Shown in pieces: positions 1-6,159 of a DNA stretch of 6,472 bases (within the stretch, counting starts at the first letter, position 1; each line of letters begins with the position of its first letter). The stretch spans positions 1 to 6,472 of the forward strand of contig JAILIR010000204.1 in assembly GCA_024695185.1 (NCBI GenBank), written 5' to 3'. Below the pieces are notes generated by a model that ran no database searches, was not told where the DNA came from, and worked only from the letters and a program-made list of their open reading frames with translations. Origin of the DNA: a bacterium (GTDB lineage: Bacteria; Bacillota_I; Bacilli_A; Acholeplasmatales; JAEDCM01). Made by a program: the position numbers and the translations under genes.

Positions 1-118
1 TATCCGCACAATCACTAAAATCAACAACATTAAAACCATTTTGTTTAAAGATAAATTCAATAGCAGCAAGCTCATAGCTATTAACCTTACAGCCTAAATT
101 ATAAAAAGCTACATTCAT
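1..118 (-). CDS. mtaB: MtaB, tRNA t6A37 methylthiotransferase (N-terminal fragment)
   Basis: Only the first 39 codons are present; the gene runs off the left edge. The visible protein begins MNVAFYNLGCKVNSYE and continues to VVDFSDCAD. The NLGCKVNSYE segment is the hallmark start of the MiaB/MtaB/RimO methylthiotransferase family, and its Cys10 is the first ligand of the N-terminal auxiliary [4Fe-4S] cluster. 'LGCKVN' rather than the 'TYGCQMN' of MiaB favours MtaB (YqeV), a radical-SAM enzyme that converts t6A to ms2t6A at position 37 of ANN-decoding tRNAs. The radical-SAM CxxxCxxC motif and TRAM domain would lie outside the window. The start is set by an ATGA overlap of 4 nt with the rsmE stop and by AGGAG at 133-129, 10 nt upstream. 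In Bacillus the order rsmE-mtaB is also conserved, which supports the call. Confidence 0.85.
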   Translation of the reverse strand, partial: MNVAFYNLGCKVNSYELAAIEFIFKQNGFNVVDFSDCAD

Positions 119-840
119 TCTTTTAATGCTCCTATAGCTGATAAACAGTATAGTCCTGCTGTCTCAGTTCTTAAAATTCTCTTACCTAAAGAAACAGGAA
201 TAAATCCCTTACTTATAAGATAATTTGCTTCTTTAGTAGAAAAGCCTCCTTCAGGTCCTATAGCTATAATTATGTTATCGTTATCTTTAATGTCATTAAT
301 GATTTCAAGAAATTTTTTGTTGTTGTTTGTTGATTCAACTTCATAAGCAAAAATTAATTTATCATATTTAGAAAAATCAACTTCATCTAAAGATAGAATA
401 CCATTAATTTTTGGTATGTAGTTTCTTCTTGATTGCTTTGCTGCTTCCTTAGCAATCAAATTTAGCCTATTTAGCTTTGCTTCTTTTTTGTTCTTTTCTA
501 TTTTTACAATAGTTCTTTCTGTTATAACAGGTATTATTTCATAAACACCAAGCTCAGTTGAGTGTTTAATAATACTTTCTAATTTATCACCTTTTGGATA
601 GCTTTGAAGTAGGGTAACCTTGAATTTGAATTCTGTATCAAAATAAAAGCAATCTAATATTTCAAAATTAATAGTATCCTTATTAATATTAGTTATTTTT
701 ACTTTGTAAGTAATATCATTACAAGATAATTCTACCTCTTCACCTACTTTAGCCCTATTTACTACCGCTAGATGGTGATAATTATCATTATCAATTATTA
801 AATTGTCAATGTTTTCTTTACTAACGAAGTATCTAGGCAT
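115..840 (-). CDS. rsmE: RsmE, 16S rRNA m3U1498 methyltransferase
   Basis: A 241-residue SPOUT-family methyltransferase of normal length for RsmE. The family methylates N3 of U1498 in 16S rRNA of the small subunit, using S-adenosylmethionine. The N-terminal PUA-like RNA-binding domain (about 1-70) contains the HHL..V.RAKVGEEVEL signature at 22-38. The catalytic trefoil-knot domain (about 73-241) shows KGDKLESIIKHSTELGV (83-99), KEAAKQSRR (131-139), the SAM-binding GPEGGF loop (195-200) and LGKRILRTETA (218-228), all diagnostic of the family. The ATG follows directly on the trmK stop (TAGATG, no gap). AAAGGA inside the end of trmK, about 10 nt upstream, can serve as ribosome binding site, so translation is probably coupled. 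The stop overlaps the mtaB start by 4 nt. No residue expected for activity appears to be missing. Confidence 0.95.
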   Translation of the reverse strand: MPRYFVSKENIDNLIIDNDNYHHLAVVNRAKVGEEVELSCNDITYKVKITNINKDTINFEILDCFYFDTEFKFKVTLLQSYPKGDKLESIIKHSTELGVYEIIPVITERTIVKIEKNKKEAKLNRLNLIAKEAAKQSRRNYIPKINGILSLDEVDFSKYDKLIFAYEVESTNNNKKFLEIINDIKDNDNIIIAIGPEGGFSTKEANYLISKGFIPVSLGKRILRTETAGLYCLSAIGALKE

Positions 841-1479
841 CTAAATCAAATCCTTTAACATTTTAATTTTGTTTTCTATTTCTTCTTTTTTTACTTTATC
901 AGTTATATTATCAACTATTTTTAAATAGTCATTTAATTCTTTTTTGTGTTTATTTAAAAATGTTTCACTTCTTTTTTTTAGAAGTATTGGACCAAACATT
1001 AGTTCTTTTTCACTATATTGTTCAAATCCTTTTTCTAAAACTATTATTTCATAATAATGGTTTTTATCATAAATAATATCTTCATCAACTATCTTAAAAC
1101 TCTTTGTTACATATGCTCTTAACATGTCATAATCACAATTAGGACTTAAGATTAATCGTTTAAGGCTTTTGGCATTACTAAGCGTTTTTTCTAAGATATC
1201 TATTATTAGCTCAGAACCCATTCCAGATATTACTATACAATCACTATTAGTTTCAGGTATACCATCATAAATAATAGTTTCGATATTAATATTATTCTTT
1301 ATAAAATTCTCTTTTGCTTTAATAAGAGGCTTATAGTTTATATCTGATGCAATGGCTGATTTAACAAAGCCTTGTTTTAGCGCATAAATAGGAAGCAATC
1401 CATGATCACTTCCTACATCAAGCAAATTATTATAGCCATTACTAAATTTAGCAATTTCTTTTAATCTTTTAGAAATCAT
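841..1479 (-). CDS. trmK: TrmK, tRNA (adenine22-N1)-methyltransferase
   Basis: A 212-residue class I SAM-dependent methyltransferase of the TrmK (YqfN) family, which makes m1A22 in the D-arm of tRNA. The Rossmann-like domain (about 1-150) has the family form of motif [11 protein letters not shown] (21-30). An acidic residue that could contact SAM ribose is D46 (ASDIN), and YDGI follows at 71-74. GMGSELI (86-92) and LILSPN (109-114) match the 'GMGG..I' and 'LILQPN' signatures of TrmK, and YYEI lies at 142-145. The lysine- and glutamate-rich tail from about 166 looks like the C-terminal coiled coil of the family; at 212 residues the protein is slightly shorter than the roughly 230 usual. The start overlaps the rpoD stop (ATGA). 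The nearest SD-like AAGGA is 14 nt upstream, so re-initiation after rpoD is likely. trmK directly after rpoD is a conserved Bacillota and Mollicutes arrangement. Confidence 0.93.
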   Translation of the reverse strand: MISKRLKEIAKFSNGYNNLLDVGSDHGLLPIYALKQGFVKSAIASDINYKPLIKAKENFIKNNINIETIIYDGIPETNSDCIVISGMGSELIIDILEKTLSNAKSLKRLILSPNCDYDMLRAYVTKSFKIVDEDIIYDKNHYYEIIVLEKGFEQYSEKELMFGPILLKKRSETFLNKHKKELNDYLKIVDNITDKVKKEEIENKIKMLKDLI

Positions 1480-2690
1480 TGTTTATTAATGAATCCTTCA
1501 AGTTTTTTCCTCTTATTTTGTAATTTATATAAAGCTTTCTTTTCGATTTGTCTTACACGCTCTCTTGTGACTTGGAATTTATCTCCAACTTCTTCAAGTG
1601 TATAAATCTTTCCATCATCAAGACCAAAACGTAATCTTAGTACCATTTCTTCTCTTGGTGATAAAGTTTTAAGTAAGGCATCTATTTCTTTTTTTAACAT
1701 TTCATTTGAAGTGTATTCATATGGGCTAATACCATTTGGATCACTTACAAAGTCAGCTAGTGATGAATCATCTTCTTCACCAACTGGTTTTTCAAGTGAA
1801 ATTGGTTCTTGAGCAATCTTTTGAATCATTTGAATCTTTTCAGGACTCATCTTCATTCTTTCAGCAAGCTCTTCTACATTTGGCTCTCTTGATAATTCTT
1901 GAACTAACTTTCTTTGTTCTCTAAGAAGCTTATTAATAGTTTCAACCATATGTACAGGAATTCTAATTGTTCTAGCTTGGTCAGCTACAGCACGAGTTAT
2001 AGCTTGTCTTACCCACCATGTAGCATATGTAGAGAACTTATAACCTTTATCTGGTTCAAATTTATCAACAGCCTTCATTAAACCCATATTACCTTCTTGG
2101 ATTAAATCTAAGAATGGTAGGTTTCTACCTGTATATCTTTTAGCAATAGATACTACAAGTCTTAGGTTAGAATCTACTAATTTGTTTTTAGCATATAGGG
2201 CATCATCAACTAGCTTTCTATATTTAGCTTCTTCTTTATCAGTTAAATCAATTTCACAGTTTTCAAAAGCTGTGATTTTTTCTTGTGCTTCTCTACCCTT
2301 AACAACAATGTTAGCTAATTCCATTTCCTCTTCAGGTCCTAATAGAGGAATGTTTCCTATATCCTTTAAATACATTCTAACTGGGTCATCAGTTCTAACA
2401 CTGTTGACGATAGAATCAATGTTGATTAATTCAACTTCTTCAATTTCAACATTTCCTGGGAAGTCAGCTGGTTCATCTTCTTCAGCTTCTTCTTCATCAA
2501 ATTCTTCTTCATCAAGCATTAAAGCTATTTCTTCATCAGAATAGATTTTTACCCCATCATCTTCAAAGAAGGCTTCAATATCATTGATATCTAAGTCATC
2601 GTCCATTAATTCTTCGACTTCTTTTCTAGAAACATAACCCTTTTCTTTATTATTTTCTAATAATTCTTTTAGTTTTTTGTTTAGTTCCAT
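1476..2690 (-). CDS. rpoD: RpoD/SigA, primary RNA polymerase sigma factor
   Basis: The housekeeping sigma-70 factor (group 1), 404 residues from the preferred start; it directs RNA polymerase to -35/-10 promoters. Region 1.1 (about 1-75) ends in a strongly acidic stretch (58-74). Region 1.2 has [12 protein letters not shown] (101-112). Region 2 spans about 168-240, with [25 protein letters not shown] and the -10-reading helix [18 protein letters not shown], where Q229 and T232 are the conserved base-reading positions. Region 3.0 carries H247 and E250 (HMVE), the residues that contact extended -10 promoters. Region 4.2 has the helix-turn-helix [20 protein letters not shown] (364-383). Between regions 1.2 and 2.1 (about 136-166) there are roughly 30 residues more than I recall in Bacillus SigA. 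An in-frame ATG 12 nt upstream (2702) is rejected because the ribosome binding site lies inside that extension. The dnaG stop is 15 nt upstream, and the stop overlaps trmK by 4 nt. Confidence 0.97.
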   Translation of the reverse strand: MELNKKLKELLENNKEKGYVSRKEVEELMDDDLDINDIEAFFEDDGVKIYSDEEIALMLDEEEFDEEEAEEDEPADFPGNVEIEEVELINIDSIVNSVRTDDPVRMYLKDIGNIPLLGPEEEMELANIVVKGREAQEKITAFENCEIDLTDKEEAKYRKLVDDALYAKNKLVDSNLRLVVSIAKRYTGRNLPFLDLIQEGNMGLMKAVDKFEPDKGYKFSTYATWWVRQAITRAVADQARTIRIPVHMVETINKLLREQRKLVQELSREPNVEELAERMKMSPEKIQMIQKIAQEPISLEKPVGEEDDSSLADFVSDPNGISPYEYTSNEMLKKEIDALLKTLSPREEMVLRLRFGLDDGKIYTLEEVGDKFQVTRERVRQIEKKALYKLQNKRKKLEGFINKQ

Positions 2691-2693
2691 AGG

Positions 2694-2700
2694 CTCCTCC
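2694..2700 (-). promoter_or_regulatory. rpoD ribosome binding site
   Basis: GGAGGAG ends 3 nt before the ATG at 2690, so its GGAGG core sits 5 nt upstream. It lies between the two in-frame ATGs (2702 and 2690) and would be part of the coding sequence if the upstream one were used. It therefore decides the start in favour of MELNKK. Confidence 0.8.
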
Positions 2701-2705
2701 ATAAC

Positions 2706-4589
2706 TTAATTAATTTTTCTAGGACTCTTTTTTATTGTAGTTGCGGTAATCGCAACCTTTTCTCTTTTTAGCGTAAGCATTTTATCAGCATATTCAAATT
2801 CGCTTATTTCATTTTTCTTAAGCATCTCTTTATATTTATCAATGCCACACTGAAGAATGAATAAATTAAATTTCCTATAACAATCATCTAATTCCATTCT
2901 CCTTTTATCTTTACTAGCAATTAAGACATTTCTTAATTTGTCATCATATAACATCTTTAATTCAGGAGACAATTTAGTGTTATAGAATTTATCTATATCC
3001 ATCTGTCTATATTCATTAAAATAATCAGAGATCTTACTTATAAAGTCAATATAGTTATTAAAATAACCATCTTCAATATCTAAATTATTTTCCTTATAAA
3101 TTAATGATATTAAAGGTATTTGAAAGGAATTAGGAATCTTTTCAGTTTGAAGCGCACTTATTTTTTCTAGCGCTTGATCTATTCTATAGAATTCCTCTCT
3201 ATCCGATAGCATATGTTTTATGACTATATGATAAGTTTCTAAAATACCATTAATACAATCATCAGGTTCTTTTTTTACTGATTCAATTTGTATAATATTT
3301 TTATTTTTTCTCTTATTTAAATATTCATTAAAGTTGGCATCTATAGTTTTTCTATCTATGCTCACATCATTAGATAATAGGTTTAATAACTTTTCTTTAA
3401 TTAAAGCATTTTTAACACTTATAACTAAATCATAAATAGACTGTGAAAAGCTTTGTTCACCAACTAATGTTGTTAAAACATTTTTACCCTTTAAATAGTT
3501 ATAGATGAAGGTATAAGAATCAATTAATCCTTTTTCAAAGATATCCATAAATTGTTCTTTACCATATTCTTTAATGTATTCATCTGGGTCTAAGTTGTCA
3601 CTTAGAACTACAGAATAAGCATTAATCTTATTTTCTAGTAAAAGCTTAATTGATCTATATGTGGCGTTTTGACCAGCCTCATCACCATCAAGGCATAATA
3701 TAACATCACATTTTAAGCTTTTTATCTTTTCTATATGCTCTTTTGTTAAAGCTGTACCCATAAGACATACACATTCTTTTAGGCCTACCTTATAAGCCGC
3801 AATAACATCCATGAAGCCTTCCATAATAATTATTCTTCTATTTTTTCTTATAGCATCAAGGGCATTACATAAATTATATATAACACACCCTTTTTTAAAT
3901 AGTTCATTATCTAAGCTGTTAAAGTATTTACTATCGTTAGATTCATAATAAATTCTTCCACTAAAGCCAACATAATTATTTTCCTCATCAGTTATAGGAA
4001 ACATAATTCTATTTGTGAAAGTATCATGTATGTTATCTAGGTTGGAAATAACACCTGCATTAAGCATATCATTATCTGTATAGCCTTGATCCTTTAAGGA
4101 TAGATATAAAGTACTTTTACCTGATGGAGCTAGACCTATTTTAAAGGTCTTAATAATATCATCATCTATACCTCTATTACGAAGATATTTCAAGGCTTCA
4201 GCACCAGGAAGAGAGTTTAATAAATAGTGATTATAAAAGTTCGCTGCATATTTTGTGATTTGAAATAAACCTTTTTTAGTAGCTACTTTTTTACTTTCTT
4301 TACTGACATATTTTATTCCATATCTATCACAAAGTCTTTGTAAGGCTTCATTAAAAGATATTTTAGCAAGCTTTTCTAATATTGTTATGGCATTACCACC
4401 AGTGTGGCAAACCATACATTTACATATTTTTTTAGTTGGGGATACATAGAATGAGGGATTGTTATCGTTATGAAATGGACATAAGCCTTTATAGCTTGTA
4501 CCTGCTTTTTCAAGCTTAACAAAATCACTAACGACTTCTACTATATCAGCTTTTTCTAAGACTTCACTTATAACATCATTAGTGCTCAT
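2706..4589 (-). CDS. dnaG: DnaG, DNA primase
   Basis: The bacterial replicative primase, 627 residues (family usually about 580-620). It makes RNA primers on the lagging strand at the replication fork. The N-terminal zinc-binding domain (about 1-100) has CPFH (C37, H40) and CMVC (C58, C61), giving C-x2-H-x17-C-x2-C. The catalytic core follows with RIMFPI (194-199) and GFSGR (208-212). The TOPRIM metal-binding residues are E257 in EGFMD, D301 and D303 in LCLDGDEAGQNA, and D334 and D336 in DPDEYI. The C-terminal third (about 440-627) is poorly conserved and corresponds by position to the helicase (DnaB/DnaC) binding domain; its Lys/Ile/Asn-rich helices give no further motif. It starts 23 nt after the glyS stop with its own ribosome binding site and ends 15 nt before rpoD, matching the glyS-dnaG-rpoD order known in Listeria-type Bacilli and Mycoplasma. 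All catalytic residues are present. Confidence 0.97.
   Translation of the reverse strand: MSTNDVISEVLEKADIVEVVSDFVKLEKAGTSYKGLCPFHNDNNPSFYVSPTKKICKCMVCHTGGNAITILEKLAKISFNEALQRLCDRYGIKYVSKESKKVATKKGLFQITKYAANFYNHYLLNSLPGAEALKYLRNRGIDDDIIKTFKIGLAPSGKSTLYLSLKDQGYTDNDMLNAGVISNLDNIHDTFTNRIMFPITDEENNYVGFSGRIYYESNDSKYFNSLDNELFKKGCVIYNLCNALDAIRKNRRIIIMEGFMDVIAAYKVGLKECVCLMGTALTKEHIEKIKSLKCDVILCLDGDEAGQNATYRSIKLLLENKINAYSVVLSDNLDPDEYIKEYGKEQFMDIFEKGLIDSYTFIYNYLKGKNVLTTLVGEQSFSQSIYDLVISVKNALIKEKLLNLLSNDVSIDRKTIDANFNEYLNKRKNKNIIQIESVKKEPDDCINGILETYHIVIKHMLSDREEFYRIDQALEKISALQTEKIPNSFQIPLISLIYKENNLDIEDGYFNNYIDFISKISDYFNEYRQMDIDKFYNTKLSPELKMLYDDKLRNVLIASKDKRRMELDDCYRKFNLFILQCGIDKYKEMLKKNEISEFEYADKMLTLKREKVAITATTIKKSPRKIN
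2739..2757 (-). other. GC-rich hairpin at the dnaG-rpoD junction
   Basis: In the sense (minus) strand, GGTTGCG and CGCAACT flank the 5-nt loop ATTAC. Six base pairs are Watson-Crick and the outermost is a G-U wobble. It lies inside the last codons of dnaG, about 50 nt before the rpoD ATG. No T-tract follows on the sense strand, so it is not an intrinsic terminator. It may be an mRNA-processing or stability element, or chance; function is inference only. Confidence 0.4.
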
Positions 4590-4595
4590 ATTTAA

Positions 4596-4604
4596 CCCCC
4601 TTTT
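4596..4604 (-). promoter_or_regulatory. dnaG ribosome binding site (GGGGG variant)
   Basis: AAAAGGGGG lies in the 23-nt gap after glyS, 6 nt before the dnaG ATG. It differs from the canonical AAGGAGG by G for A, which can still pair with the anti-Shine-Dalgarno U as a wobble. It supports the chosen start; whether the variant tunes primase levels is speculation. Confidence 0.65.
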
Positions 4605-4612
4605 CTCTAGAA

Positions 4613-6001
4613 TTAGAATGATAATTTATCTCTAAAGTATTCAACTAATTCACTAATTTTAATATTTTCTTGAGCCATTGTATCTCTGTTTCTAACAGTT
4701 ACAATATCTTCATTAAGTGTGTTTTCATCAATAGTAACACAGTAAGGTGTACCAATAGCATCCATTCTTCTATAACGTTTACCGATATTAGCAGCATCAT
4801 CATAAATTGTCATGTATTCTTTACTTAATAATTTATATACTTCCATAGCTTTCTCTGAATGGAATTTCTTCATTAGAGGGAATACAGCAATTTTATATGG
4901 TGCAAGGAATGGATTTAAATGTAAGACTTCACGTTCTTCACCATTTTCAAGAGTTTCTTTATCATAACTAGAAAATAACACAGTTAAGAATAATCTTTCT
5001 ACACCTACAGATGGTTCTACTACATATGGAATATATCTTGAGTTATCATCAGGATCTACATAATCTAGCTTTTCCCCTGAATGATTTTGGTGTTGAGTTA
5101 AATCATAGTCTGTACGGCTTGCGATACCCCAAAGTTCACCGAAGCCCCAAGGAAATCTATATTCGATATCTGTTGTTCCATTAGAGTAGAATGCTAATTC
5201 TTCTTTAGCATGATCTCTAAGTTGTAAATCTGCTTCATTGATTCCTAGATCCTTTAAGAAATCTAAGCAATACTTTCTCCAGTAATTGAACCAATCTAGT
5301 TCAGTTCCTGGTTTGCAGAAGAATTCTAGTTCCATTTGTTCGAATTCTCTTACTCTAAAGATGAAGTTACCTGGAGTAATTTCATTTCTAAATGATTTAC
5401 CTACTTGGCAAATACCAAATGGTACTTTTCTTCTACTTGTTCTTTGTACGTTTTTAAATTGTACGAAAATACCTTGTGCTGTTTCTGGTCTTAAATATAC
5501 AGTATTTTTTTCAGCACTTGCTGGATCATCAATAACTCCTTGTGTTGTTTTAAACATAAGGTTGAATTTTCTAATATCTGTATAATTTAGCTTTCCACAG
5601 TTAGGACATACAATGTTGTTATCGTAAATAAATTTTACTAATTTTTCATTTGGCCAGTTATCACCAGTTTCTTTTCCATTAGTAAAATCTTCAATTAGTT
5701 TGTCTGCTCTATATCTTGTATTACAGCTTTTGCAGTCGATTAGTGGATCACTAAATCCTCCAACGTGACCTGAAGCAACCCAAACTTCTTTATTCATTAA
5801 GATGGCAGAATCTAATCCAACATTATATGGATTTTCTTGAACGAATCTTTTCCACCATGCTTTTTTAATATTATTTTTTAGTTCAACACCTAGAGGTCCA
5901 AAATCCCATGCATTGGCTAAACCTCCATATATTTCACTACCTTGATAAACAAATCCTTGTTGTTTACAATACGCTACTAATTGTTCCATGTTTATCTTCA
6001 T
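4613..6001 (-). CDS. glyS: Glycyl-tRNA synthetase, single-chain class II type
   Basis: A 462-residue glycine-tRNA ligase of the homodimeric (alpha2, eukaryote-like) type, which charges tRNA-Gly with glycine using ATP in the cytoplasm. This is not the alpha/beta GlyQ-GlyS enzyme of Bacillus subtilis. The N-terminus GFVYQGSEIYGGLANAWDFG (16-35) is typical. A zinc-ribbon-like insertion has CKSC (C90, C93) and CPNC (C132, C135), followed by DIRKFNLMF. The catalytic core shows RPETAQGIF (171-179), motif 2 beginning FRNEITPGNF (204-213) with RVREFEQMELEFF (216-228), and motif 3 as EPSVGVERLFLTV (329-341). The C-terminal anticodon-binding domain (about 367-462) includes GKRYRRMDAIGTPYCVTID and VTVRNRD. 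The start at 6001 has GGAGGT 6 nt upstream; a second in-frame ATG at 5989 (Met5) is less well placed. It is the first gene of the operon, just downstream of its promoter. Length and motifs are normal. Confidence 0.97.
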   Translation of the reverse strand: MKINMEQLVAYCKQQGFVYQGSEIYGGLANAWDFGPLGVELKNNIKKAWWKRFVQENPYNVGLDSAILMNKEVWVASGHVGGFSDPLIDCKSCNTRYRADKLIEDFTNGKETGDNWPNEKLVKFIYDNNIVCPNCGKLNYTDIRKFNLMFKTTQGVIDDPASAEKNTVYLRPETAQGIFVQFKNVQRTSRRKVPFGICQVGKSFRNEITPGNFIFRVREFEQMELEFFCKPGTELDWFNYWRKYCLDFLKDLGINEADLQLRDHAKEELAFYSNGTTDIEYRFPWGFGELWGIASRTDYDLTQHQNHSGEKLDYVDPDDNSRYIPYVVEPSVGVERLFLTVLFSSYDKETLENGEEREVLHLNPFLAPYKIAVFPLMKKFHSEKAMEVYKLLSKEYMTIYDDAANIGKRYRRMDAIGTPYCVTIDENTLNEDIVTVRNRDTMAQENIKISELVEYFRDKLSF

Positions 6002-6007
6002 AATTTT

Positions 6008-6013
6008 ACCTCC
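6008..6013 (-). promoter_or_regulatory. glyS ribosome binding site
   Basis: A near-perfect GGAGGT is spaced 6 nt from the ATG at 6001. It favours Met1 over Met5. Confidence 0.85.
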
Positions 6014-6063
6014 AAATTTTTATTTATAATCTTAAACAGATTAAAATAAAGCTTAACATTAAT

Positions 6064-6094
6064 ATTATAACACAATAATTATTATTATTGTCTA
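6064..6094 (-). promoter_or_regulatory. Promoter of the glyS-dnaG-rpoD operon (extended -10)
   Basis: Sense-strand TATAAT occupies 6069-6064 and is preceded by TG and one base, giving the extended -10 TGTTATAAT (6072-6064). The best -35-like hexamer is TAGACA at 6094-6089. The spacer is 19 bp, longer than the optimal 17, which fits reliance on the extended -10 element. Transcription would start near 6057, leaving a leader of about 55 nt. The leader is too short for a T-box and has only a weak AT-rich 6-bp stem (6027-6043). It is the only strong promoter-like sequence found between the upstream terminator and glyS. Confidence 0.7.
6072..6091. repeat. Perfect 8-bp inverted repeat in the glyS promoter
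   Basis: ACAATAAT and ATTATTGT are separated by 4 bp (TATT). The palindrome fills the -35/-10 spacer and touches the TG of the extended -10 and three bases of the -35 candidate, where a repressor could occlude polymerase. It is low in complexity (AAT steps), so chance in an AT-rich spacer is a real alternative. No known operator is recognised. Confidence 0.45.
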
Positions 6095-6111
6095 GTTTTT
6101 TTTAAAAAGTC

Positions 6112-6141
6112 AAAAAAAAAGCTTTACCTTAGTGGTAAAGC
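6112..6141 (-). terminator. Intrinsic terminator of the CBM20-domain gene
   Basis: On the sense strand, GCTTTACC, loop ACTAA and GGTAAAGC form a perfect 8-bp stem (6141-6121), followed immediately by nine T residues (6120-6112). It starts 18 nt after the TAA of the CBM20-domain gene and ends just before the glyS promoter. It separates the two transcription units. Confidence 0.93.
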
Positions 6142-6159
6142 AATTCTTTTTAAGCTTAA

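Noticed and set aside
1736..1924. Plus-strand open reading frame of 62 codons, antisense to rpoD
   Set aside because: A Leu/Gln/Phe-rich translation of the complement of conserved sigma regions 3-4; no support as a gene.
2182..2544. Plus-strand open reading frame of 120 codons, antisense to rpoD
   Set aside because: Serine-rich shadow of the acidic SigA N-terminus; it has no domain, and the minus-strand gene is certain.
2691..2702. Upstream in-frame ATG giving an rpoD product beginning [10 protein letters not shown]
   Set aside because: The GGAGGAG ribosome binding site would lie within the coding sequence, and no Shine-Dalgarno precedes the ATG at 2702; the start at 2690 is better.
2739..2775. 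Possible plus-strand intrinsic terminator (AGTTGCG stem followed by T-rich sequence)
   Set aside because: The T-tract is interrupted by C residues, and there is no plus-strand gene in the window to terminate.
5286..5585. Plus-strand open reading frame of 99 codons, antisense to glyS
   Set aside because: It lies opposite the catalytic motifs of glycyl-tRNA synthetase and shows no recognisable domain.
6027..6043. Small stem (TAATCT/AGATTA) in the glyS leader
   Set aside because: A six-base-pair AT-rich stem is expected by chance at this base composition, and no riboswitch features accompany it.
6108..6113. TTGACT as an alternative -35 for glyS
   Set aside because: It overlaps the T-tract of the upstream terminator and is about 38 bp from the TATAAT; no good -10 lies 16-18 bp downstream of it.
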